The notes beneath the pieces are model-generated. The model saw nothing but the letters and a program-made list of their open reading frames with translations. It was not told the DNA's origin and did not search any database. Made by a program: the position numbers and the translations under genes. 64,000 bases of DNA from JBGSTR01 sp963707135. GTDB lineage: Bacteria; Pseudomonadota; Gammaproteobacteria; Chromatiales; Chromatiaceae. Location: NCBI GenBank assembly GCA_963707135.1, contig CAVPOY010000043.1, forward strand, positions 180,575 through 244,574, in the 5' to 3' direction. This document shows positions 35,638 to 44,752 of this stretch, piece by piece. How positions within the stretch are numbered: position 1 is the first letter of the stretch; each line of letters starts with the position of its first letter.

Positions 35638-38196
35638 ATGTGGGAGATCTACTCCATCGGCGACTCGGCCTATCTGGCCGCCATCCTCAACGCCGTGGCC
35701 ATGATCAGCGGCACCGGGGACTTCCGCCAGCTCGCCGGGGTGGGCTTCCTGCTCGGGGTGCTGCTGGTCCTGTTCCAGGGCATCCTCCAGGGCGGACGGG
35801 GCATCCGCTTCCAGAACATCCTGCTCGCCTGGCTCCTCTACGCCCTGATGTTCGGCCCCACCGCCCGGGTCGCCATCGAGGACGCCTACTCGGGGGCGGT
35901 GCGGGTGGTGGACAACGTCCCCCTGGGACCGGCGGCGGTGGGCTCGCTGATGTCCAACGTCGGCTACGGGGTGTCCCGGCTCTTCGAGCAGGCCTTCGCC
36001 ACCCCGGCCATGACCGACACCGGCTTCGCCGATCCCCTGCAGACCCTCATGAGCGTGCGCAAGGGCACCCTCTCGCGCATCGCCCTGGGCAGCGCCAACA
36101 GCCCCACCCCCGGCGCCGACATCGAGCGCTCCTTCATCAACTATGTCGCCGACTGCACCCTCTACGACGTCGACATCGGCACCCGCTCGATCGACGACAT
36201 CCTGCGCGACCCGAGCTGGGACACGGCGCTGCGCAGCGACCTCAACGTCCCCACCACCGAGCTGCTGATCGGGGGTGCACCCCAGCTCCTGCCCTGCGAC
36301 GCGGCCTGGACCGCCCTTTCCGACTACACCGCCGTCGAGTTCGCCCCGGCCCTGCTGAGCAACCTCCAGGCCCAGATGCGCCTCGCCGCCCCGGGGGACG
36401 TGACCAACAAGGTCCAGTTCGCCCTGGACGCCATCGCCGGCGCCGGGGTGGACGCCCAGAACTACATGGTCATGACGGCCATGGTGGGTTTCCTCGAGAA
36501 GGGCATCGTGCAGACCCACGAGAACCTCGGCCAGTGGGAGCTGGCCGCCACCACCGAGCAGGCGGCCCAGCAGCGCAACGCCCAGTGGGCGGCGGAGCAG
36601 ACGCTCTTCACCCGCATCGTGCGCCCCATGATGACCTTCTTCGAGGGGCTGATCTTCGCCATCACCCCGCTCATGGCCTTCACCATCGCGCTCGGTCCCG
36701 CCGGCATCGCCATGACCGGCAAGTACCTGCTCTTCGCCCTGTGGATCCAGCTCTGGATGCCGATCATGGCCATCATCAACCTGTATCTGCACATGGCCAT
36801 CGCCCGCGACCTGGACGCCCTGCAGAACATCGCCGATCTGGACGTGCCCTCGATCCTGTCCCTCTACAAGCTCGACTTCCTGCTGCAGGACTATCTGGCC
36901 ACCGGCGGCATGCTGGCGGCGAGCACCCCGGCCATCAGCCTGATGCTGATCTACGGCAGCGCCATCACCGCCACGCATCTGGCGGGACGCCTGCAGGGCG
37001 GGGACTTCATCGACGAGAAGATCAGCTCGCCGGACGTGCTGCGCCCGGCCCCGGCGCTCGCCACGAGCCCCATCCTGGAGCATGCGCCCCTGCGGGGGAC
37101 GACCACCACCGGCGCCGACAACGTGCTCTGGCGCGCCGACGTGGGCCAGAGCGTGCAGCGGGACCTGAGCTCGAAGGAGCGCCTCGCCCAAGAGGCGAGC
37201 CACCAGCTCACCAGCGGCCTGGCCTCGGTGGCGGCGAGCTCGGCGGCACGCTCCGGCGAGACCTTCGACGGCCGGGCCATGGGCTGGAGCTACGAGAGCT
37301 CGGGCAGCCAGACCGACCGGGCGCTGCTCCAGGAGGCCGAGAGCCTGACCCACCGCTATGCCGAGAGTGGGCTCAGCTCCCAGCAGTTCGCCGCGGCGCT
37401 GTCCGCCGGCATCGGCGCCTCGAACAAGTCCGACCGGGGCGCGCTGACCGAGGCCATCAAGGGCGTGCTCAGAGGGGGCGGCACCCTCACCGGCACCTAC
37501 GCCACCAACGAGCAGCTCCAGGACCAGATCGCCGACGACATCGCCCGGCGTGTCTCCAGCGACCGCGACTTCTCCGCCCGCCTGGCCGAGGGGGTCAAGG
37601 CGGACCTGCAGTCCGGTGCCCGCAACGTCTTCGCCGAGCGCCTGACCCAGGAGGAGCGCTCGACCCTGCAGGAGCAGGCGACCGACACCCTCTCGGCCGC
37701 GCGCAGCCTCGAGCGCTCCGAGTCGATGGCCGAGCGCTTCGGCACCCTGGGTAGCTACCGTGCGGTGGAGATCGGCCACGCCGTCGCCGGCGACCCGGCG
37801 CTGATGGACCGCATGTACGACCGGCTCGATCGGCTCGGACTCACCGGGGACCACCAGCGCCTCGCCAGCTCCTGGAGCTATGCCGATGTCTTCGCCGACC
37901 GCGAGCAGGCCAAGGCGGCGGCGGGCATGGCGCTGCTCCTGGGCTACGGGGAAGGGGATCGGGTCCTCACCCCGCAGGAGCAGCAGACGGCGCGCGAGGC
38001 GGGGTTCGGCATCCTCGCCGATGCCTTCGGGGGACCGCGGCCGCACGGTATCGCCCCTGGACGCAACGCGGACCTGGACGGGCGTGCGCCCGGCTATGGT
38101 GCCGCGGGCGCCGCGGTGGACAGGGGGAGCCTGAGCGATCCGAGATCCGAGACGGAGCGGGCTGCGTCGGCGAGGTGGCCGACCACCGGCGCCTGA
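35638..38196 (+). CDS. traG: Conjugal transfer protein TraG, N-terminal region intact
   Basis: 852 residues open. An N-terminal membrane region (segments near residues 30-85 and 340-400, e.g. LIFAITPLMAFTIALGPAGIAM and FALWIQLWMPIMAIINLYLHMA) is followed by a long helical Ala/Gln/Ser-rich part. TraG sits in the inner membrane, is needed for pilus assembly and stabilises mating pairs; its C-terminus drives contact and exclusion specificity. It begins 15 bases after traH, with GGGAGG upstream. The last ~12 residues look out of frame, and the protein probably continued into the next feature for ~1,240 residues in total, near the size of SXT-type TraG. Confidence 0.88.
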   Translation: MWEIYSIGDSAYLAAILNAVAMISGTGDFRQLAGVGFLLGVLLVLFQGILQGGRGIRFQNILLAWLLYALMFGPTARVAIEDAYSGAVRVVDNVPLGPAAVGSLMSNVGYGVSRLFEQAFATPAMTDTGFADPLQTLMSVRKGTLSRIALGSANSPTPGADIERSFINYVADCTLYDVDIGTRSIDDILRDPSWDTALRSDLNVPTTELLIGGAPQLLPCDAAWTALSDYTAVEFAPALLSNLQAQMRLAAPGDVTNKVQFALDAIAGAGVDAQNYMVMTAMVGFLEKGIVQTHENLGQWELAATTEQAAQQRNAQWAAEQTLFTRIVRPMMTFFEGLIFAITPLMAFTIALGPAGIAMTGKYLLFALWIQLWMPIMAIINLYLHMAIARDLDALQNIADLDVPSILSLYKLDFLLQDYLATGGMLAASTPAISLMLIYGSAITATHLAGRLQGGDFIDEKISSPDVLRPAPALATSPILEHAPLRGTTTTGADNVLWRADVGQSVQRDLSSKERLAQEASHQLTSGLASVAASSAARSGETFDGRAMGWSYESSGSQTDRALLQEAESLTHRYAESGLSSQQFAAALSAGIGASNKSDRGALTEAIKGVLRGGGTLTGTYATNEQLQDQIADDIARRVSSDRDFSARLAEGVKADLQSGARNVFAERLTQEERSTLQEQATDTLSAARSLERSESMAERFGTLGSYRAVEIGHAVAGDPALMDRMYDRLDRLGLTGDHQRLASSWSYADVFADREQAKAAAGMALLLGYGEGDRVLTPQEQQTAREAGFGILADAFGGPRPHGIAPGRNADLDGRAPGYGAAGAAVDRGSLSDPRSETERAASARWPTTGA

Positions 38197-39352
38197 CGCG
38201 GGAGCGGTACGATCCGACCGAGGTGGATCGCTCCCATGACCGCCACCGCGGAGACGCGGCGGCCTTCGGCGCCGGCGCCAGCCAGGACATGCGCGCGCAG
38301 AAGCGCGACCAGTACGCCCAGCTCATCAAGGAGCAGGCCACGCTGCCGCGGCCTTATCCCCAGATCGCTGCGGATGAGATCGGCGGGTTTCTCACCAAGT
38401 TTGCGCAATCCGGGGCGTTGGCCAGGGCCGGACTGAACGGCATCGTCGAGAAGTTCGGACGAAACAGCTTGAGCGAGACGGGGAGTAAGTTGGAAGCGCT
38501 CGAAGCGGCTGGCAGCGGCTGGCAGGAGGCACGCGAAGCGCTGATCGAGACACGCATGGCCCAGGTGCGCGGATACGGGCTGACCGACGAGCAGATGACC
38601 TACTTCAGGGCCGCGAACGAGTCGTTCTTCCCGGCCGGGATCCACGACATGCTGGACACGGAGGCGTCGCGTAGTCGGGAGGAGGCCAGGGCGGCACTGA
38701 TTCGGGCCGAGGGCGAGACCGGGGAGCACATCGCCGAGCTGTTGACCCGATCGGCCATCTCCCAGGACGACACCTACTTGCGCACCATCGGCGCCTACAA
38801 TCGGGCAAGCACCGGGGGCGCCCCGGTTTCCCCCCCTCTGAGCCAGCACAGCGTCTCCGGCGGACAAGCGGGGGCCTTGCTCGACCTGATCGCCACCCCG
38901 GAGTCCCGCGGCAACTACAACGCCTGGTACGGCGATGCGGCCCAGGACCGGCTGGACCTGGCCGCCCTCACCGTGGACCAGGTGCGCGATCTCCAGGCCG
39001 ATCTGGTGCGAACCAACGGCGGCTCGGCCATCGGGCGGTACCAGCTCCTCGACGACACCCTCGACGGCCTGGTGGACCGCCTCGGCCTGAGCGGGACGGA
39101 GCGCTTCACGCCGGCGCTCCAGGACCGGATGGCCCTGGAGCTGGCCCGGGACGCGGGCATGGAGGATTGGATCGCTGGGAGAATCAGCGACGAGCGCTTC
39201 GCCGCAAACCTCTCGCAGGTCTGGGCGGGACTGCCGCAGAGACGCATCGAATCGAGAGCTACTACGAGGGGATCCAAGGCAACCGAGCGACGGTGGACTG
39301 GGATACCGTCATTGCCTCGCTTCGTGAGATTCGCGGAGGCCGGGCGTCGTGA
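38175..39352 (+). pseudogene. Probable TraG C-terminal continuation with muramidase-like domain (frameshifted)
   Basis: The frame picks up where TraG loses register and has no ribosome site of its own. A helical part is followed, from about 38865, by a glycosidase/lytic-enzyme-like region: LLDLIATPESRGNYNAWYGD, TVDQVRDLQADLVRTNGGSAIGRYQLLDDTL and ALQDRMALELARDAGM, a pattern seen in peptidoglycan-degrading enzymes of phages and conjugation systems. Near 39240 another one-base shift leads to ETHRIESYYEGIQGNRATVDW and the stop at 39352. It is either the tail of TraG or a separate cell-wall hydrolase gene. Confidence 0.6.
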
Positions 39353-39382
39353 CACGCGCGGGACCTCGCGCCGAGTCACAGC

Positions 39383-40064
39383 CTAGATGCGGACCGCCGT
39401 GCCCGTGTAGACCGGGCGGGACACCTGCCACTGTGACCCGTTGGTCTCGTAGGTGCCGGTCGTCAGCCGCGCGTCCACGACAGCGTTCGCTCCAAGCTCC
39501 AGGGCCGCTTTCAGCATCGAGTAGAGCGCCTCCTGCTCGGCAAGCTCGAAGTCCAATCGAGAGCTCGCCTCGATGTCCGAGATGCCGCGCACCATGCCGA
39601 GTGTCTCCCGCACCTTGTCGTGCGGTAGATGGGTGAAGACTTTGACCTTGGCTTGCAGGGACTTCAGCGCCTGCGCCATGGCGGGCGGTCTGGGATCGGG
39701 GCGGACGAACCGGCGGATGACGCCTTCGAGGATCACGACCGCCAGCAGGCACCCCGGCTGATGGACACCGAATCCCTCTCCCGTGAGCAACCAGGCCATC
39801 GCGTCGGCACTCATGGCGACGGCGATGACAACCTGAATCCCCCGGAAGAAAACCTCGTCCGAAGACATGGCCCTCTGCGACCGCGACCGAGTGGCTATCA
39901 GCCAAAGGAGGGCTTCGACCAGCGCGACGATGGCTATCGCGAGGATCGCGTTCGTTGATCGCCGCCGCTGGCTTGTCCGCGAAATAGAGGGCAAGTGCAT
40001 CCTTCACGATCCACAGGGCGAGGATGGCCTCAAAGACCCGGGCGATGATCTTTCCGACGGACAT
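39383..40064 (-). pseudogene. Membrane protein with YbjQ-like C-terminal domain (frameshifted)
   Basis: The start MSVGKIIARVFEAILALWIVKDALALYF at 40064 gives one membrane helix. Near 39960 one base is out, and the reading continues with NAILAIAIVALVEALLWLIA and further helices. The last ~90 residues resemble the YbjQ/heavy-metal-binding fold (LEASSRLDF-like strand, LELGANAVVDARLTTG, VYTGTAVRI). Function unknown. It points against traG, so it is probably not an exclusion gene of the conjugation system. Confidence 0.55.
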
Positions 40065-40179
40065 GGCGGCCGATCTTTTGGGGCGGTATCGATGGTGGCG
40101 TCGCGGCAGGATGCCGACGAGCGACCGCCGGGAACGTAGCACACGGGCGGGATTTGGCAAGAGCTAGCGCGGTGGACGC

Positions 40180-40371
40180 TCAAGGTGAGGAGGGAGCGCG
40201 TCCACGCGTCCTGGCGGGGTCGGGGCTGAGTCTCCCCCTCAGCAGGGAAGAACCGCCACGTCGTACTTGGCGATGTTTGGACCCCGAGAGATCAGGGCAC
40301 CAGTTCCTGGACAGCGTGCTTGGCTCGCCGAGCGCCCAGAGCAAGGCATGGGTGTCGACCAGGAAGCGCAT
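40180..40371 (-). pseudogene. PIN-domain (VapC-like) toxin remnant
   Basis: The first ~21 residues, MRFLVDTHALLWALGEPSTLS, are the start of a PIN-domain ribonuclease with its first catalytic aspartate. After that the sequence is unrelated and ends without the other acidic residues, so the toxin is truncated to a stump by deletion. It begins two bases after the stop of the antitoxin remnant, the normal spacing of such pairs. Confidence 0.65.
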
Positions 40372-40373
40372 GC

Positions 40374-40612
40374 TCAGTCGGTCATCCCGAGATCGCGGGC
40401 GATGTCCTCTGGCCAGACATCGAAGTCCTCGGCGATGCGGATTCGGCCCTCGAAGAGCCCCAGGCGACGGTTCGCGGCCCCTGGCTCGTACCGGTGATCC
40501 GTGCGACGGGGTGCCCCATGCGGGTGACGATGATCTCCTCGCCCCGACTCGCCCGCTCGACGACCTCGGAAAACTTCGCCTTGGCTTCAGTCAGGTTCAG
40601 GATTGCGGACAT
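40374..40612 (-). pseudogene. Phd/YefM-type antitoxin (frameshifted)
   Basis: MSAILNLTEAKAKFSEVVERASRGEEIIVTRMGHPVARI is a typical Phd/YefM fold. Near 40490 one base is out; the repaired C-terminus reads LGLFEGRIRIAEDFDVWPEDIARDLGM, the usual toxin-neutralising tail of antitoxins paired with PIN toxins. Start at 40612, stop at 40374. With the toxin remnant next door, the pair is probably dead. Confidence 0.75.
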
Positions 40613-40763
40613 CTTGGCTACGAAGTAGTCAGACCTAGTCAGACTATAGTCGTCTGCGAAGTCCCGCACAACACGGCTATGTGAAGGTTGAAATCGCAGC
40701 GCGAAACGATTCGCCGTCTTCTGTCCCTTTTGCGGCTGGCTTTCCATCCCTTCACGTCGCGAG

Positions 40764-40934
40764 GTGCCATGCGATCTGGCAGAGCGTCTCATCTGGGCGT
40801 TGCTCATCGTCGTCGTCGATGTCGCGGCCTTTGCGGTGCCGCTCGCGGCGCTGCTGATCGCATACGTCCTGCTCGCCCGGCCGGCGTGGTTTCGGGAGTG
40901 GGTGGGGCGGCTATACGACGAGGCGCCGCGGTAG
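40764..40934 (+). CDS. Small single-gene membrane protein (56 aa)
   Basis: A GTG at 40764 opens 56 codons: a polar start (PCDLAERLIW), one long hydrophobic stretch (ALLIVVVDVAAFAVPLAALLIAYVLL) and a charged tail (ARPAWFREWVGRLYDEAPR). The pattern, one or two helices with an aromatic-charged cytosolic end, looks like a genuine small membrane protein. No family assigned. It precedes the alpha/beta hydrolase by 99 bases on the same strand. Confidence 0.45.
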   Translation: MPCDLAERLIWALLIVVVDVAAFAVPLAALLIAYVLLARPAWFREWVGRLYDEAPR

Positions 40935-41033
40935 GCGGGCGCCGGGCAAGATCGAAGTCTTCGCCTGGGCCCACGCCCGTCGTCGCAAGACGAGGTCGGC
41001 ACCTTCACGCCGTCCTGAGTGTCTGAGTGACCC

Positions 41034-41900
41034 GTGAACGGAGTATTGAGCTTTGGCCTGCTCTTCGCGCTCACCGCGGCGCTGGTGCCGGCGGGCGTGC
41101 ATCTGGGCTTTCGCGCCCGCCGCGTGCGCGAGACCGGGACGCCGGCCGGCTATGGACTCGCCTTCGAGGCGGTGCGCATCCCCACCGTGCGGGGCCGTCA
41201 CCTGTTCGGCTGGTTGCTCCCGGCCCCGGACGCCGCCCGAACCGTCGTCGTGCTGCACGGGTGGGGCAGCAACGCCGAGCAGATGCTGCCCATCGCCGCG
41301 CCCCTGCGCAGAGCCGGTCTCAACGTGCTGCTCGTCGATGCGCGCAACCACGGCGGGAGCGATTCCGACACCTTCTCCTCGTTGCCACGCTTCGCCGAAG
41401 ACCTGGGCCAGGCGATCGCATGGCTCAAGCGTCACCAACCGGGGCGCGCCGAGCAAATCGCGGCGCTTGGCCACTCGGTTGGCGCCGGTGCGGCCCTGCT
41501 CGAGACCTCGCGCAACCGCGACATCGCGGCGGTGATCAGCATCGCGGCCTTCGCCCATCCGGCCGAGGTGACCGAGCGTTACCTGCGCCGTTTGCGCCTG
41601 CCGCAGCCCATGACCGTCCTGGTGATCCGCTACGTGGAGTGGCTGATTGGATACCGCTTCGCGGCCATCGCGCCGATCAACACCGTGTGCCGCATCGCCT
41701 GTCCGGTCCTGCTGGTGCACGGGCGGGATGATGAAACCGTCCCGGTCGACGACGCACGTCGCATCGCGGACCGATGCCACGCGTCCCAGGTGCGCCTTCT
41801 GGAGATCCCTGGAGCGGGACACGACTCCACGGACCAGATCCAGCGATACGCCGGGGAGCTAGTGCGCTTTCTTGATACGAGTTGGGCGGTGCGTGTCTGA
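41034..41900 (+). CDS. Alpha/beta hydrolase
   Basis: 288 residues, GTG start. An N-terminal hydrophobic segment (LSFGLLFALTAALVPAGVHLGF) anchors it in the membrane. The hydrolase fold has the oxyanion strand VVVLHGWGSNAEQM, the nucleophile elbow GHSVGAG (GxSxG), the acid in HGRDDETVPV and the histidine in PGAGHDST. Substrate unknown, probably an ester or lipid. Intact, unlike most neighbours. The ribosome site is weak. Confidence 0.88.
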   Translation: MNGVLSFGLLFALTAALVPAGVHLGFRARRVRETGTPAGYGLAFEAVRIPTVRGRHLFGWLLPAPDAARTVVVLHGWGSNAEQMLPIAAPLRRAGLNVLLVDARNHGGSDSDTFSSLPRFAEDLGQAIAWLKRHQPGRAEQIAALGHSVGAGAALLETSRNRDIAAVISIAAFAHPAEVTERYLRRLRLPQPMTVLVIRYVEWLIGYRFAAIAPINTVCRIACPVLLVHGRDDETVPVDDARRIADRCHASQVRLLEIPGAGHDSTDQIQRYAGELVRFLDTSWAVRV

Positions 41901-42326
41901 CACAGCATCCTTAAGCCCCGCTTCCAGGATGGCATCTGTCTCGATGTAGGCGAGTCTTGGGACCCGGCGACCCGGACCAGTCGCGGGGTATCGCCCTGGG
42001 GCTGCCGGGTCCGTTTCGGGAGCGGACACTCAGGGGAGTCCGTGCCGTGGACTCTTGTACGCCGGAGATAGCCGAGAGCCTGTCCGCGGCCCAAGTCCCA
42101 GAGCGGAAAGCAGACATTCGCACTGGGGCGGCCAACGGCGGTTGGGTCCCAATGGACTAAACCGCTACGCGGTAGGGGTACGTAAGCTCCGACCAAGGCA
42201 GTAAGAAAGCGGGATGGGTCTGTCCCGTCTAGAGGTTTGAGGTGCAGTTCGTCCCGAGAACGCCTAGGCGTTGGCAGTGGGAGAGAACTAGGAGACGGAC
42301 CACTTCAGGCGAACACCTACACATTC
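41901..42326. other. Intergenic region, no gene recognised
   Basis: About 425 bases downstream of the hydrolase. A weak hairpin (CGGGA/TCCCG around 42211-42227) is the only structure noted. No coding or RNA gene supported. Confidence 0.45.
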
Positions 42327-43326
42327 ATGAGATCCATCGTGGGTTACCTGCGAACCGGCCAGACCGGTTGTTGCGACCACATCGGCAGGCCCATTCCCTG
42401 CCGCGGCAGCGGACAGGACGGCGAGTTTCGCAAGGGCATGCCTTGGCCGATGCCCCGTTTCGCACCGCGGGGCGTCCTCGTCGAGGACCGGCTGACCAGT
42501 TTCGGGTGGAGCCGGAACGCCAATCCCGCGGAGTATCCGCTGACCTGGCAGGAGGCCCTGGATTTCGTCGCCGACAGGAATCGGGAAGGTTGGCTCGACC
42601 ACTCGGATTTGCGCCTGCCGAATCGGCGCGAGCTGCGAAGCCTGTTGAGCTTCCAGAGTTGCCGCCCGGCGCTTCCGCAGGGGCATCCCTTCGATGCAGT
42701 GTTTCCGAGCTGGTACTGGACGTCGACATCGGTGGTCTCGGCGCCGAACCATGCCTGGTACGTGAACCTGGACGCCGCGCGCACCTTTTTTGGCGGCAAG
42801 GACCAGTCCTTCCTCCTCTGGCCCGTTCGCGGGCAGAGCGGCGTGTTGCAGAGGACGGGTCAGGTCAATTGCTCCGACGCGGACGGGATGCCGCGGTCGT
42901 GCCAGGGGACAGGGGAGGATGGCGAGATCCGGGCGGGCCGTCTATAGCCGGAGCCCCGTCTGATCGCGACAGAGGCGGGGTTGCAGGACCAGGCGACGGA
43001 CCTGGTGTGGCATCGCGATGCGGATGCTGGCGCGGGTCCGGTCGATTGGGCAGAGGCCTTTGCCGTTGTTGCCTCGCTCGGCGGCGACTGGCGGCTGCCG
43101 AGCATCAATGAGCTCGAGAGCCTGGTCGATTGCGGCCAGCACGACCCCGGCGTTGTCCCGGGAGCATAGGTCCTCGGGCGTGCGCCAAGGCTACTGGTCG
43201 TCGACGACAAGCCTTTTCGAGCCGGATTGGGCGTGGGCCCTCTAAACCGAGAACGGAGGCATCGGCGTCGGCCAGAAGGGTGGCCGGCATTTTCATGTCT
43301 GGGCGGCACGGGAAGGCTTCGGATAG
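42327..43326 (+). pseudogene. DUF1566 (Lcl-like) repeat protein, broken
   Basis: Two tandem DUF1566 units. The first runs intact from about 42327: TGQTGCCDHIGRPIPCRGSG, LTWQEALDFVADRN, DLRLPNRRELRSLLSF, WYWTSTSV and FFGGKDQSFLLWPVRG. An in-frame TAG at 42945 interrupts the start of unit 2, which resumes in the same frame (LQDQATDLVWHRDADAG, WRLPSINELESLVD), shifts one base near 43150, reaches QGYWSSTTSLFEPDWAWAL and meets a TAA at 43243 before the final VWAAREGFG. DUF1566 proteins are secreted and adhesin- or lectin-like. No signal peptide remains, so the 5' end is probably lost too. Confidence 0.75.
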
Positions 43327-43434
43327 CGCCATGCCGGCGGTCGAGGATACACGGGGCGAAGCGAAAAGCTCGAAGGCCTTACGCAAACCGCGTGTCCTTC
43401 GCAGAGAAACACGTTTGCGAGGAATTTGCCGACC

Positions 43435-44058
43435 ATGAACGAGACGAGCGCCCGTTACGAGCTCCGAGCCTTCGCCCAGGATTTCGGTATCGTGGAGGAG
43501 GCGATACGCCGCGATGGGGGGGAGCCACGCTATCGGGAGAGCCTGGAAGTCTACCTCATGTCCGCCGGCAACGACGAGAACAACACCAAGGTGCGAGGCG
43601 GTCTCCTGGACATCAAGGTGCTGCTCAACCGCGACCGGGGCCTGGAACAGTGGAGTCCAAGGCTGAAAGAGGAATTCCCGCTTACGCGCCAGGCCATCCT
43701 GGGTGAGGTATTCCCGGCGTTTGGCGTGGAGGTACCCGAGCTGAAGCGCGACGCCTATTCACTGGAAGAATTCCTCGGCGGCGTCATCCATCCCCATCGC
43801 GACCTCGCGGCGGTCAGCGTGCTCAAGCAGCGGTTCGGTTTCGACATCGACGGTTGCACCGTCGAGTTGGGAAATTTGTATATCAACGGCGCCTGGATGC
43901 GGACCGCCAGTCTCGAGTCCACGGACGCGGACTTGGTATTGCGGACACGCACCCGGGTACATCTCGATCGATACGACAACGTCAATTACCTGCTCGCCAT
44001 CAAGCGGGTGATCGGCATGGCGCCACTGCCGGCCGGCGCTTTCTACCGCGCGTGCTGA
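43435..44058 (+). CDS. Uncharacterised protein paired with CYTH enzyme (possible CYTH-like fold)
   Basis: 207 residues from the ATG at 43435, with GAGGA 11 bases upstream. No named family recognised. It has alternating strands with conserved-looking charged pairs: LEVYLMSAGNDENNTKVRGGLLDIKVLL, EQWSPRLKEEFPL, CTVELGNLYINGAWMRTASLEST. The TKVR...LDIK arrangement and the later E-rich strands recall the tunnel fold of CYTH/triphosphate enzymes, but the ExExK signature is absent. It is 21 bases upstream of a true CYTH gene, so the two probably act together. Soluble and cytosolic. Confidence 0.7.
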   Translation: MNETSARYELRAFAQDFGIVEEAIRRDGGEPRYRESLEVYLMSAGNDENNTKVRGGLLDIKVLLNRDRGLEQWSPRLKEEFPLTRQAILGEVFPAFGVEVPELKRDAYSLEEFLGGVIHPHRDLAAVSVLKQRFGFDIDGCTVELGNLYINGAWMRTASLESTDADLVLRTRTRVHLDRYDNVNYLLAIKRVIGMAPLPAGAFYRAC

Positions 44059-44079
44059 ATATCGAAAGAGGCTGAATCA

Positions 44080-44555
44080 ATGGGCAAAGAGATCGAACGC
44101 AAATTCCTGGTCGAGGGCTATGCCTGGCGTTCGCTGGGACATGGGACGCACTATCGGCAGGGATATCTGTCCACCGTCAAGGAGCGCACCGTGCGGGTGC
44201 GCACCATCGCCGATACGGGATACCTCACGGTCAAGGGTGTCACCACGGGTATCGCCCGCGCGGAATTCGAATACGAGATCCCGCTCGAGGACGCCAACGC
44301 GATGCTCGACAATCTTTGCGATCGGCCGCTGATCGAAAGGATCGTTACAAGATTCCCTACGGAGACCATACTTGGGAGGTAGACGAGTTTTTCGGCGACA
44401 ACGCCGGGCTCATCATCGTCGAGGTGGAGCTTGAGAGCGAAGACGACGCACTTGAGAAGCCGCAGTGGATCGGCCGGGAGGTCTCCGACGATCCGCGTTA
44501 TTTCAACGCGAGCCTCATCTCGGATCCCTACCGGAACTGGGCTGGGAATGCGTAG
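44080..44555 (+). pseudogene. CYTH domain (triphosphate tunnel) protein, one-base frameshift
   Basis: It opens MGKEIERKFLVEG with the ExExK signature, then YRQGYLSTVKERTVRVRTI and GYLTVKG, the metal and triphosphate-binding strands of CYTH proteins. Around 44337 an A seems missing in GAAAGG; the second frame completes the fold with RYKIPYGDHTWEVDEFFG, GLIIVEVELESEDD and IGREVSDDPRYFNASL. The repaired ~158 residues match small bacterial inorganic triphosphatases/adenylate-cyclase-like members. The single homopolymer lesion makes a sequencing error quite possible. Confidence 0.88.
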
Positions 44556-44752
44556 CCGCCGCCCCGCTTACGATGGCGACGAACAGTTGTCTGCTCAGTT
44601 CGGGGTTGCCAGCAGAAGGCGCGCCCGGGCAGGGTGGGGGGCAGAAACCGGCCCCCGGGCGAGCTGGTCGGAGCACCGAAACCGGAAGCCGCTCCAGACC
44701 CAAGACGACACGCCGTAACCCGTTCACCGTTGGGCTTGCGGCATCGCGGTTC

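Noticed and set aside
34659..37754. Long plus-strand frame through traH/traG (1,031 codons)
   Set aside because: Only its first ~100 residues are genuine (middle of TraH); after the frameshift near 34965 it is an out-of-frame shadow rich in R, P, G and H.
34951..38046. Very long open frame on the minus strand opposite traH/traG (1,031 codons)
   Set aside because: It mirrors the codon bias of the GC-rich plus-strand tra genes, has no domain character, and overlaps traG, whose membrane segments and family motifs are clear.
39383..40064. Entry-exclusion gene (eex) of the conjugation system
   Set aside because: It follows traG in position but is on the opposite strand and carries a YbjQ-like domain rather than exclusion-protein features.
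40538..40548. Second attachment-site copy for tRNA-Pro (CTCGCCCCGAC shared with the tRNA 3' end)
   Set aside because: Only 11 GC-rich bases match, inside the antitoxin reading frame; expected by chance at this composition.
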